The position numbers and the translations under genes are program-made. This document shows positions 10,956 through 21,737 of a stretch of 64,000 bases of DNA, piece by piece. Below the pieces are notes generated by a model that saw only the letters and a list, made by a program, of their open reading frames with translations, was not told where the DNA came from and did no database searches. Source of the DNA: Artemisia argyi. Taxonomy: Eukaryota; Streptophyta; Magnoliopsida; Asterales; Asteraceae. Every line of letters begins with the position of its first letter. The first letter of the stretch is position 1. Where the stretch lies: assembly GCA_030686995.1 (NCBI GenBank), contig CM060691.1, positions 66,087,607-66,151,606 on the forward strand. The letters are read 5' to 3'.

Positions 10956-12750
10956 TGATTTTTTTTTCGCATACACTCTTACCCTACCATCCAAAATAAT
11001 ACATGATAGGGAATAAAAATTCCCCTTACACTTGAATTTTTACATACTTTACAATTAACTAATCTAATGACTCGAATAAAGAAAATCAAAACACTTGGAG
11101 TACTTTTAAGATTAACGTACATATAGGGGTAATAATATGATGTTCTTCCCCATTACTCCATAAAATGAGTACTTTACCCATGAGTCCCAATTGTCCCAAA
11201 ACAATATGTACAAGGATATGACTCGACTTAGCAACCATGTAATCAATTAGATAATTAACTAAGGGTTTAAGCATATAACAATAATGCACTAAAGATGAGT
11301 GCATACACGGAAGGCTAAGGCGATTTGGGTGTAAATTTAAGTGGGGTGTAACAAATTCTTCCTTTAAGTAAGATGCTTAAAGTTAGAAATGAAAAGATAG
11401 GCTCGGAGGGGTGTACTAGGGGTTTCGTGTACTAAAAATTGAGTACAACGCTAAGGGTGTGGGAAAAATTAGTTGACTTAACTAGCCAAGTAATATGACT
11501 TTAATGGTCAAGTAATTATGATACGGGTTTAACACAAGGGTGATCCTAATGCCTCTTATCATGTAGTAAATCCTACTACACGTATGTAGTCTCACTAGCG
11601 GTCTCGGGATGCATCACTAAAGCAAATTCTAGAATCTAAATGCTACCGGTACACTCATAAGCACTAATAGTAAATGCTTTTCCTATCAAATCTAATGGTG
11701 AACCTCACATATTTGGGTGGAAAATTTTTCTGAATAGTACGGTTTTGTGCTAGTCATACGACTCCTATCCATGAGACGCTTGCTAAGGCTAAAGTTTCAC
11801 TCCTAAATGTTGTAAAAAATTTTAAATTTGGCGCTAAAATTACACTAACAAGTATTTCTCATAGTTTTATTACACATCCACCATCAAACAAACAAACTCA
11901 AGCGAAAGTGTATCTGTAAGGTGTCATCATTTTACCCTCCCTTTACACTTAGGATGAACATTGTCCCCAATGTTCAAGTAAATGTAAAAGTGAAATAAGT
12001 AAAAAGAATGAAATCAAATACTCCCCTGATTCGCTCGGTATGGATAATAAGGTAGCCAGGTTAAATCTTCCTCCAAGAAACTGAACAATCAAAGCTTCCC
12101 TTACAGAATATAAATCATCTTCTTGTCATACATAACCTTTAAAACCTTAGAAAATAGACAAGGCAACCTCGCGTAAAATCGGCGGCAATCTATATATGCT
12201 AACAAGACCTAGAAAGCAAAGTAAGATATAATGCTTGTGGAATGATGTTTGCAGATCTCCTGGAGATTATAAAACTAAAGATTCAACAAAAACTTTAAGA
12301 TTCCTTTAGAAAAACAAAATTTGTAAAATTCCCAGAATTTTACACGTGGCGCCGTCAGGAGTTAACTCCTGACACCGTCAGAAGTGACCTGCAGAAATTC
12401 TTATGTTAAGTTTCTGGAAAATTTATGGAAAAACTTTGTCCTACTTCCTGGAAAATCCTGCAAAACATCATTATGACTCGATACAAGCATTTGACTCTAA
12501 CAAATACGAATATACATGTTCACTTAATATTGTGGAGATTCATGATCATGTTTGTTTCTTAAAAACATATTTGGGGTTTCCCCTTACACTTATCTTTTGC
12601 GAAATACCTTTGGATGAAGTTAAGACTAAGCCAAACAACAAAATAAAGTATTTTCACTATTTTAGTTTTGAAACATGATCTACCAACAATAAAAATAAAG
12701 CATGCATACGGAAGCAAATAACAAACAAACAAAATAAAAATCACACAAAA

Positions 12751-12780
12751 CATGGGTTGCCTCCCAAGAAGCGCTTTTCT
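12751..12780 (-). promoter_or_regulatory. Conserved box CTTGGGAGGCAACCCATG after gag-PR
   Basis: In minus reading GAAGCGC...CTTGGGAGGCAACCCATG, repeated at 42791-42820 in A3/4. TGGG and CCCA can pair around a short loop. I recall a very similar box downstream of the coding region in Athila-type elements; its role is not known to me. Confidence 0.5.
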
Positions 12781-12821
12781 TTATTTACGAGTCTTGTAGC
12801 TAGACTCAAGGTCATGGGTTA

Positions 12822-15374
12822 CTACGTGATATGGGTGAGTTCCTCATTGAGGACATCTTTGGGATCAAACTTAGGCTTCAACTTCCTATCGGTTTTCTTA
12901 GTACGGTATGACCTTTCAAACTTTTCTCCATCCGGATCAAACAAAATCATCTTCATATGCCATGATCCGTCACCTTCCTTAGGTGGCTTGTCCCACCTCC
13001 ATTTACAATTATCCCCCTCTCTTTTCCACTTGTTCATCTCTATATTAATAGGCATCACGCTTAAGAACTCAATCATTTTCCTAAAGACTAGGGGGTCCTC
13101 AAAAGGGTCTAGCTCTTCATCTCTAGCTATGAGTTGTTCCATCGAATGTGTTTTATCGATGAAATCTTTTTCTAGATAGAATGGCCGTTGAGGTCCTATA
13201 AAGTTCCTTTCTATCCAAGGTCCATATCTAGATGGTCTCCTATTCATCTCTACCCAATGTGGTGTTGGTTCATCCTCACAATCATAGCTATGTTTCTTCA
13301 CATCATAAACCGACCAAGTATCACCCTCACCTACCGCTATCTTAGACTCCTTACAATCTATCATGGCGCTAGCGGTAGCTAAAAATCCTCTTCCTACTAA
13401 CAATGGGCATGTAGTGTCACTAACCATGTCTAGGACGTAAAAATCTGCTAAGATAGTTAACTTTCCTACGTGAACAACTACATCCTTAATCATCCCAACA
13501 GGGTGGGCAATACTCCCATCCGCTAGACCAATTAATACCTCCGCCTCCTCTAACTTTCCTAGCTTAAGAGTGGTAAAAAGGGATAAGGGAATCAAGTTGA
13601 GGCTTGACCCTAAATCGGCTAGTGTATCGAAAGCTTCGGATCTTCCTATCTTACACGACATAACTAATATACCCGGATCATCAAGCTTTTTAGGCAACTT
13701 ATTTTGAACAAAGGCGGTCCCATTTTTACCTAGTTTAAATTTCTCATATTTCTCTAGCAGGGCACTATAATAGGGAGCACGGGCTAAGACGTCGATGATG
13801 GGACGTTTATGGTGAAGCTCCATGAATTCATCGTCAAGGTCTTCTGTAGGAGGTGTTTCAACTATGCTTTTGACCGGTTTTATATCGGGTATTTTATTTA
13901 ATTGGTCCTTTTGAAGAATTTGGTTTTGTTTGAAACACGTACTCGTTGATTTAACCGAGTAGTATTGTGAACAAGAAGTGGGTGACGAAACTGATGATAT
14001 GGAATTAATGTTTAGTTTCGGGTTCTTGACCGTGTCGCTTGGGAGTGCTTTCATTTCTCGTTCATTGAGAACTTTCAACAATGTGTCAATTTTGGTGGTC
14101 ATCTCGCTTTGCTTTTGTTTGAAATCGACTTCAAACTTAGATATGCGAGCTTCTTGAGATGCTATAAACTTGGACATCAATCCTTCAAGATTGTTGGTAC
14201 TACCATAGTTGTTAGAAGGATTGTTGTTGAAAGTACGGTTAGAGGGTGGACCGTTTGGTTGGTAACGATTAGGCGAATTGGAAGAATTGGCTTGGTTTTG
14301 TTTCCACCTAAGGTTTGGGTGATTTTTCCAAGAAGGGTTGTAGGAATCACCATACGGGTTTGGCTTGGGTTTGAAAGTGTACCACTTATCTCCCGCTTCG
14401 TCGGTACGCGAGGATGCGTAGTCCGCAAAAGCTGTTCTAGGGAGTTCTACACAATCACGAGTGTCATGGGGACCACTACATAATTCGCATGAAGAAGTGA
14501 TTTTGTTCACTTGGCTTGAAGGCTTAGGAGCTTCGTAAGATTTCATGAGAAACTTGACTTGGCCTTCAAGTTCCATGATCCTACGGTCGGGAGTGCTAGA
14601 ATTGTTCGAAGGCAAAGATATTGCCTTGACCATTTTATTCAAATCACGGGGGTCATTCCAACATTCGTTGTCATAGAGAGCAAGATCTTCTATGAGTTCC
14701 CATGATTCTTCCGCACTTAGATCACGTAGCTTGCCACCGGCCGATTGGTCAATGGTTCGCCTTGTGAAAAGATCGATATGGTCATAGAAGATTTGGACTT
14801 GGAGCCAAAGATCTATGCCATGATGAGGGACTTTTTAGAGTAAGTCCTTGAAGCGAGTTCGTGCTTCATATTGAGTTTCACCTTGACGTTGTTGGAACAT
14901 CAAGATATCAATTCTAAGCTTGGTAGTTCTCCCCGGTGGGAAAAATTGAGCAAGGAAACGAGTGGTGAGATCATCCCATGAGGTGATGGATCCCGCGGGT
15001 AAATGCTCAAGCCATTGACTAGCTTGATCACGTAGAGAGAATTGGAATAGGCGTAATTGGGTTGACTCTCTAGTTGTAGCATCAAGGTCTATAGAATCTA
15101 CGATTTTAAGGAAGTCCTTGAGATGCTGATTTGGATCTTCGGAAAGAAGTCCATGGAATTCCCATCCGCTTTGCACCAACTGGATGGTATCGGATCGTAA
15201 GGGAGACACATTGGCTCCTTGGGTGTGCTCAATAGTGTTTCAATAGCCTTGGTGGCTAGGTCGGGAGTACTCTCCTAGGGTTCGGGGCCTAAGAGGTTGG
15301 TTAGCTAGTGGTGGGTTTTGTGGGTGGTCTTGTTGTGGTGGGTTGATGGGTTCAAGGATGTTACCATCTTCCAT
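12822..15374 (-). pseudogene. A2 gag-protease polyprotein (Athila-type), two nonsense mutations
   Basis: Start at ATG 15374-15372 (MEDGNI), matching the start in A3 at 23470. The capsid-type retrotransposon gag region includes LRLFQFSLRDQASQWLEHLP (about 15070-15000). A zinc knuckle CELCSGPHDTRDC (spacing CX2CX3HX4C) lies at 14451-14489, and a retropepsin-like site ADLGSSLNLIPLSLF at about 13575-13620. The frame ends ELTHIT at 12822. Stops: TGA at 15242-15240, where A3 has an Arg codon CGA, and TAA at 14837-14835, where A3 has CAA; both are C-to-T changes. The longest open part is 14642-12822 (606 codons). Product would package RNA and mature the particle. No RT follows. Confidence 0.9.
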
Positions 15375-15520
15375 GATGTCGGATGGTAAAGACTTACAAA
15401 TAAAAACACGAAGAAATAAGATAGACTAAAGAAAACCTAAAAATAAAAATAAAATCTTACTAGAAAGGAATCTAGCAAGTAGACCTAATAAAAAGAAATT
15501 CTAACCTAGACAATAACTAT

Positions 15521-15538
15521 TCCCCGGCAGCGGCGCCA
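15521..15538 (-). other. A2 primer binding site (tRNA-Asp type)
   Basis: TGGCGCCGCTGCCGGGGA in minus reading, six bases from the LTR end. It resembles the complement of the 3' end of plant tRNA-Asp, as used by Athila/Tat elements. Confidence 0.8.
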
Positions 15539-15544
15539 AAAACT

Positions 15545-16953
15545 TGATGCGTGGGAGTTGCACCAGGCTTTACCTCTCAAGGGATCTCGAGAAGCTTACA
15601 ACTCCCACCAGGCAGTGTACCTGATCGTTCTAGTATAGTATAGTGACAAGTACCGGGGGATTGATCGTTCAACTTGGGAATAATGTCGCTAGGATTAGAA
15701 AACCTAAAGACTAGGTCTAGAGATGAGGGATGATTCTTTTTGTATTTTTATGTTTTTGTAAAAGCAAATAAAAATCTCAATTTTAAGAGGAGTGGATGGA
15801 ATTAGTTGCTAATCAACTAACCCAATAACTAAGATGCAATCAAAATAAAATGAGAAAAATGAAAATAAACTAGATTAAGATAGTGGTGTGAGCAATATAT
15901 GGGAGAATTGTGTTTACTTAGGTTTCACTACTCCCTAGATATCTTTTACAGGTTAATTACTTGTTACAGTTGCGTGGATGACGGATTGTATTCCTTAATA
16001 CCATTCATGGGGTGGCGTACTTACTTCCCCAATCCTATAAGCTCCTACTTCACTCCTATATCGAGCCGGCTAACAGGCTCCTAACATGGGATCACTTGAA
16101 TTCGCTCATGCATTAAATACAATCATAAAAACCTAGTGCACATCAGTTTATGTTTCTTAAGACGTTCAAGCAAGTTACACAATGGAGATCTGCCAGTTTT
16201 CTTAAGCCTAACATTGAAACCATTCATCCATTACAACTATAAACAAGCAATCAACCGATAATCAACATATAGGTTTCATTACATCTAAGCAAACACATGA
16301 TAGATCTAGCCTAGCATGTTAAAATCAATACAAGCATAAGATATATTCAAACAACACATAGACATATTGAATGAATTGAAGGAGGAGTTATCTTAATTGA
16401 ACATGAAAGGTTTCAAGGGATAAAAACCCTTGAAAATACTGTTACAAACGACCTAGGGTTTATTAGGTTCGACCCTAGTATTCTCCACACAAGTTCCTCC
16501 TTATGAATGAAAAATAGAAAAGTATATATAGATTTTGTGAGGTGACGGCATCAAGAGCAAATGTCTGACGTCATCATCTTGCCGCCAATAAACTCCTTGG
16601 ACTGCCTAGATCTAGGTTTGACGCCGTCACGTGTAATCCATATTCAGGCCATCACCAATTTAACTCTTGACGCCTTTCTCTTGACGCCTTCAGGTTTTCA
16701 CTGGGTTGTCATGGATTTTACTCCTGACGCCATCACAATTTCCTTCTTGACGCCGTCAGGTACTGTTCTCAGCATGGAAAATTAAGTCTTTGCCGTTTAT
16801 GCTCCAAAAACGTCCAAAATGCTTCCTTTTCCAGAATTCACTCCCAAAGTACATAAAATCACAAAATGAACGATTTAGGGCAATATTTGATCAAATAAAT
16901 TCAATTCCGGGTTTAAATGACCCCCTAAAAACGGTTCATTTTTCGCCTCATCA
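15545..16953 (-). repeat. A2 5' LTR
   Basis: About 1,409 bp, TG...CA ends. TGACG array at about 16540-16760 and TATA box near 16525-16533. Close to the primer site there is a nine-base inverted repeat TGGGAGTTG (15552-15560) / CAACTCCCA (15600-15608) around an inner CTCGAG hairpin. Confidence 0.92.
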
Positions 16954-17227
16954 TTAGCTTAATTTACATTTTTGTTATTTTATTTTGATTGCATCATAGT
17001 TATTGGGTTAGTTGACTAGCAACTAATTCTGCCCACTCCTCTAAAACCTGATATTTTTACTTGCTTTCATAAAAATATAAAAATACAAAAAGAATCAGCC
17101 CTCACCTCTAAACCTAGTTTTTAGGCCTTCTAATCCTAGCGACTCTATTCCTGAGTTGAATGATCAATCCCCCAGTACTTGTCACTAATCCTCGAGAGGT
17201 AAAGTCTGGTGCAATTCCCACACATCA
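16954..17227 (+). repeat. A1 3' LTR, right part, starting with TTAGC duplication
   Basis: Continuation of the A1 LTR beyond A2. It begins with the second TTAGC and ends GGTGCAATTCCCACACATCA, like the A3/4 LTR at 48389. Confidence 0.85.
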
Positions 17228-18381
17228 TTGTTGGCTATTTCAAAGTCCATAAGTCCTAATAAGCTTAAAGATACCTAACTGTTAAGCACTAGATCTTGTC
17301 AAGTGCTTATTTTTGTGATTTAGCCAAAGTGCTTTTGTTAAAGTTTGTTATTTACGGTATTTAAAGAGTTTGCAAAAAGAAAATCCAGAAAAAATCAAAT
17401 TTTAAAATTAAGTGATAGTTTTTATTTAATATAATTTAGCTTTTTAATTTTTTTTTCTGCTTATTAATAAGCATTTTTACATTGTTATATTTTTCTTAAA
17501 TCTCTTTTATATAAAAGTAGTTATATAAAATTTTTTAGATTTTTATCTTTTCATTTAGTATTTTCTATAATTAATATTAGTTTAATAATAATTAAGTAAT
17601 ATTAGTATAATAAATAGTTTTATTAATTTTTATTTAAGAAGAGTACTTTTTTTATATTTTTCGTACGTTTTATATATCATAAAATAATTTTAGGAAATTT
17701 TTCATAATTTTCACTGTTCATTTTCTATTTTTCTTAATTTAAATTAATTTTAAAATTAGTTTTTAATTAATAATAATTAGAGAAAAGTTAGAGAAATATA
17801 ATTTTAATTTTAAAATTAGTTTCATAATATTTTAGATTTTTTCAAATTTAATTTTCATATTTTTAGTGTAATTTCATGATTAGTTATAATTTAGTGTAAT
17901 TTAAATAATTAAAAGTAAATAGGAAATTAGTAATTATTTAATAATAAATAATTAAATAGTGTAAAAATTATTTTTCTTTTTCTAAAAATATTTTTTATCA
18001 TTAGAATTGTAAAAATGTCATTTTCATATTCGTAGGTATTTTATTTCTATAAAACTCGCGTTTTATTTTGTACGTTCACGTAACTTTAATTTGAACGTAG
18101 GCGTTTTTAGGTTTTAAACATTTCTGGGTTTTCCTATTTTGCAGTCTTGTTAATGTAGCTTATTTAAGCTATTTCCGTTTATATTTCAGTAGTGTAATCA
18201 TTCACAACCATTTTCTGTCCAAATTCACCAGATCACAAACCCGTTTGGATACCTTTGAACGCCTTGTCGGGACATAACGACCCGGGGAAACACTGTATTC
18301 CGAGGAGCATTGACCCCAAGCAGTTTGACCTTGTTGACCATTCACCTTGGTTGATTTGGACTGACCATTTGGAGCCAATCA
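17228..18381 (+). repeat. B1 5' LTR, 3' portion
   Basis: AT-rich sequence matching B3 60560-61761 and, inverted, B2 36412-37450. It ends with GGGACATAACGACCCGGGGA (18271-18290) and CCAATCA at 18381. Confidence 0.75.
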
Positions 18382-18386
18382 AATTT

Positions 18387-18404
18387 TGGCGCCATTGCCG
18401 GGGA
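18387..18404 (+). other. B1 primer binding site (tRNA-Asp type)
   Basis: TGGCGCCATTGCCGGGGA five bases after the LTR end. B2 and B3 have the same site with small changes. Confidence 0.75.
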
Positions 18405-18757
18405 GGTTGTGCGCGCTATTCTAAACAGTTTTGAAGATTAGTGATTATGGATATACACTCTTTGTATATAATCCATCCTTGTTCATATTTTCATTAAAAC
18501 AAAAACGAATCGTAAATTTTACCATTTCAGATTACTCAAAGATTACTTAGTGTGATCCAAGAGGAAACGATTTGGTTTTTCAATACGATTACCAAAAACA
18601 TTTTAAATCAGTTTTCAACGAACACAAAAAAACCCAAAAATGATTTTCTTTCTTATTTTTATAAAATGTTTATCAAAAATCACAAAAATATCCACCTCTA
18701 CCCTCCTACATTTTTGATTCTTCATTCCTTACCCTCCCAAACCTTTTGATTCTTTCT

Positions 18758-18950
18758 ATGTCTATTCCACACCTTCTGATTTGTCAATGGTGTGGTAGTC
18801 CTAATAATGGTGGTAATTGCTCTGGTTGTGGCATGGTAGAGTCAGGAAACGGGTCTGTCTATAACCAAGAACCCCATTCCTACCATGACACGACTGATTT
18901 ATTCCATCAGTTACCACACTATGAGACTCAGCAGTTTTACTGTTGTGAGT
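18758..18950 (+). pseudogene. B1 gag-like protein, first 64 codons only
   Basis: Starts at ATG 18758 (MSIPHLLICQWCG). The protein matches the beginning of the B2 protein (36124, MSHPHFLVCYWCG), including a CX2C pair and the QQFYCCE start of the first zinc knuckle. Coding sequence then ends at the deletion junction with the LTR (18951), so the knuckle is cut after its first residues. A TTG 12 bases upstream is in frame but ATG is the likely start because B2 has it at the same place. Confidence 0.7.
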
Positions 18951-19620
18951 TGATGAGTGCTCAAACACTCATCATTTTTAGTCAATCTAAACTGCAAAAA
19001 ACGTTTAAAAACACGCAAATGTGCATCAAAATACTGAAAATATCCCAAAATTGTGTTTTACATGTTTCAGATGCAAAATAAGTAAAAACAGATGAAAAAT
19101 GAATAAAGTTTGCATAATTGGCAGTTTCAGTCCCCCAACTTTCACAAATTGACAAAATCAGTCCCTGGTAAAATATTTTTGAAGAAAAGTCAATATTGGT
19201 CCTTGGGAAACCACAAATTATCACAAACGGCCCTTGGAGTAAAATTTTCACAAATTGGCAAAAACGGCACCTCAACTTTGAAAATTGGCAAATATGGCCC
19301 CTAGGTGATTTTATTTTGGAAAAATGAACAACAAAGGACTTATGGAATTATAATATAGCAGGAATGGTCCTTGGTTTAAAGTTTGGAACTTGGCAGATTC
19401 ACCCCCCTCATTTTCAGAAATTACATAAATGGTCCCTATGTCTACTTAGTTACTAAACCTAATGGACCCTTTCTAATAAAATCATACCATCCAATCCACT
19501 ACCCAATCCAAACAACAAAACAAACCCACCCCTAATCCTTTATTGGCCCAAAATCCCCATAAAGCCCAAACCCCCAATCCATTCCCACTCCCTGATAATA
19601 AAATGAAGGAAAAACATAAT
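18951..19620 (+). repeat. B1 3' LTR, 5' portion
   Basis: Begins with the hairpin TGATGAGTG...CACTCATCA and continues with the regular series of GTCCCT/AATTGGCAAA phrases typical of family B (19110-19450). The right boundary with D2 is blurred by a 44-bp tandem duplication. Confidence 0.75.
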
Positions 19621-19708
19621 AATAACTAGTATGGTTTTGTGATTAGTTAGATTCAAGAAAGAAGAATAACTAGTATGGTTTTGTGATTAGTTAGATTCAA
19701 GAAAGAAG
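19621..19708. repeat. 44-bp tandem duplication at B1/D2 boundary
   Basis: Two apparently identical 44-base copies starting AATAACTAGTATGG at 19621 and 19665. They lie where the D2 LTR end is expected, so the exact LTR end cannot be set. Confidence 0.9.
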
Positions 19709-20035
19709 AATAGGAAGAGAGTTTAGAGAGAGAAAGTGAGTTGGGTGTTTCTAGAGAGAGAAAGAGATGAGAGAAAATGTAATATTAGATTAAGGAATGG
19801 AAAGCACCAACCCTCTCCACATGTGGAGAGGGGTATATATAGTTTCCTACAAAAAAGATAAAAACGCCCACACCCGGGCTGTGGATCAGGCATACAGTGG
19901 GTAAAGACCTGTCCTTCTTCCACGGTGTTACTTAATCTACGACTAACTAAATAATAAACTAACTACGAGCTAACTTAATGCCATTACAATATTTAGGTGA
20001 CCGAGTCTTTTATAGGAAAATTTGTATTCCTAACA
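19629..20035 (-). repeat. D2 3' LTR
   Basis: Minus reading starts TGTTAGGAATACAAATTT at 20035 and holds the long form of the CCACATGTGG palindrome (about 19811-19832) beside a TATATATAG TATA box. The far end differs from D1 and is placed only approximately. Confidence 0.7.
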
Positions 20036-21737
20036 ATCTCCCTCTAAGCGAGGTCACCTTTGAAAATTAAGCACTTTGATCTTCAAGCATTCTTTAGACT
20101 TTGTAGCTCGTAGGATATGATTCTTCACTTTAACCTCTCTTTGTACATCAAGCAATGAACTTGTGATTTCAGTTCCTTTGAGGTGAGTGATCTTTGAGCT
20201 TTCTTTGAGATCATCAGCCAAAGTAAATCTTCGAGCTCATCCTTAGTCGTATTGCCTTCAGGTGATTATGTGACTTTGGGACAATCATGCTCACACCCTT
20301 CTGGATCAGGAGACATTACATCAGAGTTTCGGATCAGGAGACTTCTCATCAGAGTTGTGGAGACGTTGTTGGTAATCTGTCAACATTCGTAGTAGTAAGT
20401 CTCTCATCATTCATGATCATCATTGATAGTAAGTAGGATGTGTGAACATGAGGTATGGATTGACCTGATTCAGCAGGAAATGGGAGCCATCAATGCCATC
20501 TTTATATGTGTCCCTAAAATAAAACAATTAGCAATAAAGATAGAGAACGAATATGGCTTTGTCATTCATTCTGCGAGGATAGACTACCCTCCGGTTTTGT
20601 GAAAACCGACCTGTGATCAGGTAGTGTCTCTTTTTGATGAAGACACTCCTTGACAGGAATTTACAGCTTGTAGTAATGAATCTTCCAAAGAATCCACTTC
20701 AGAATCTTCATACATAGCATGTTCTCATACCGGAACGTCTCAAAGCAGACAGCACGGTAGAGTGAATCGGTGAATTGACATTCACCGATTGATGAGAAAT
20801 TGATTTATAGAAATCACTCGCGTGTCAAATAATAAACATTTTGTGACACGATGAGAGTTTTTAAGCTTTGAATCATATTTCCATAAAAAATACTTTTGTT
20901 TGAGAGATTATGCACAATCAATGTGCTTGAAAATGAGTTGGTAAGCACATTGAAAGGTTTTCGCAAAAGTATCTGTCAATCTATTTCATGGAACAAGTTT
21001 GATTCAATGTTGAATCGCACCATCGTTGCTTTCCAGTTTTCACTTGATCCTTGATCCAAGATGGATCTCACATGTCACCTACCAAGAGCTTGAAAGATGT
21101 TCACTCTAGAAGGATTTCCATCTTCATCGTGAATATTTTTATATCACTCGGATGTTCTGGCAATACCACAAGGATAATGCGTAGAACTCTAAATATTTTA
21201 TCTTATTTTCCACATTGTGTGAAACAATAAGCATATTAAGAATGTGTCCTAGTGAGATTTAAGGATGATCTCTTTGGCTCTAGACTCAATAGTGCGTTTT
21301 GATCTGCTCCTGAAGACTGGGGAGGCGTCTCCTGTTTAGGTACCAACATGGCTCGCAATGAGCGGTCGATACATTGCACAGGGTTCCCCGTGAGAATGAA
21401 ACAAGCTCTTTTGAGAGAAATTGAGTGGTTGGGAAGTTTAGTGCAGTGCGTCACTGGGTCCATGACGTCTTGTCTTCAATACCGGTGTTACCTTAGTAAC
21501 CGCCAGTAGCTTATGAATTGAACCCGGTTTCTGCCCTAAGGTTGAATTAATGGAGGGCTATTTCTTTTCACCCTTTCTCATTTCAATTCTTTTTAATTCT
21601 TCAACCCCTTCAGTGCTTACTGAGACTTCACCACTAGAACCTTGTTGGGTTTGTTCCAGTCCTAGCTCTATCTCAGTCCGCACTCTTCCCTTTCTCACTT
21701 TACTCCTTTTTTCAATCATTCCTAAGGACTTCTAATC
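20036..21737 (-). other. D2 3' tail
   Basis: Noncoding tail matching D1 4925-6553 in inverse order. It holds the small open frame 21236-21463, counterpart of 5197-5388, and nothing else I can name. Confidence 0.7.
21236..21463 (-). CDS. Small open frame in D2 tail, function unknown
   Basis: 75 codons starting MDPVTHC, the counterpart of the D1 frame at 5197-5388. It runs 12 codons further because the D1 stop is absent. No motif seen. Same caution applies: DNA similarity alone could keep it open. Confidence 0.2.
   Translation of the reverse strand: MDPVTHCTKLPNHSISLKRACFILTGNPVQCIDRSLRAMLVPKQETPPQSSGADQNALLSLEPKRSSLNLTRTHS

Larger units (their letters stand above)
10344..12821 (-). other. 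A2 3' noncoding region
   Basis: About 2.5 kb with no domain. It contains a TA repeat (10908-10951), two isolated TGACG-type palindromes near 12350-12385, and the conserved box at 12751-12780 just after the end of the gag-PR frame. Open frames here do not recur as protein in the other A copies. Confidence 0.7.
9221..16953 (-). mobile_element. A2: complete non-autonomous gypsy element with gag-PR only
   Basis: A 7.73-kb element bounded by LTRs (9221-10343 and 15545-16953) and flanked by TTAGC on both sides. Read on the minus strand it has 5' LTR, tRNA-Asp-type primer site, gag-protease, 2.5 kb of noncoding sequence and 3' LTR. No reverse transcriptase, RNase H or integrase is present between gag-PR and the 3' LTR, so it fits the TR-GAG type of non-autonomous element. 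It lies inside the LTR of another member of its own family, in opposite orientation. The 3' LTR lacks about 280 bp present in the 5' LTR, near its 3' end. Confidence 0.92.
6889..17227 (+). mobile_element. A1: gypsy (Athila-like) element, 3' end, split by A2
   Basis: The 3' noncoding part (6889-8134) and 3' LTR (8135-9220 plus 16954-17227) of a plus-strand element. It matches 43985-48389 of A3/4 closely and the minus-strand A2. D1 cut off its left part; A2 is inserted in its LTR. Its LTR ends CACACATCA at 17227, after which B1 LTR sequence continues, so A1 is itself inserted in B1. The right-hand target copy would be TTGTT (17228-17232); the left one is outside the window. Confidence 0.85.
17228..19620 (+). 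mobile_element. B1: internally deleted copy of large-LTR gypsy-like element
   Basis: Last part of a 5' LTR (17228-18381), primer site, about 570 bp of internal sequence, and the start of a 3' LTR (18951 to about 19620). The internal part stops inside the gag-like frame after FYCCE and jumps straight to the LTR start, so nearly all of the internal region was lost. A1 is inserted in its 5' LTR and the D2/D3 element follows its 3' LTR fragment. Confidence 0.75.
19629..21737 (-). mobile_element. D2: 3' part of a minus-strand Copia D element
   Basis: In minus reading: part of the tail (21737-20049), polypurine tract, then 3' LTR (20035 to about 19629). It matches D1 4925-6888. Its tail continues across element A3/4 at 48395-49815 (D3), so D2 and D3 are one element split by insertion. 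Pol is not present in the window for this copy. Confidence 0.85.

Noticed and set aside
12757..14483. Plus-strand open frames such as 12757-13179, 13188-13382 and 14109-14483
   Set aside because: They lie opposite the A2 gag-PR frame, have no domain and are shadows of it.
17300..18100. AT-rich region as a possible centromere or matrix region
   Set aside because: It is the normal AT-rich part of the B LTR, repeated at 36600-37400 and 60590-61400.
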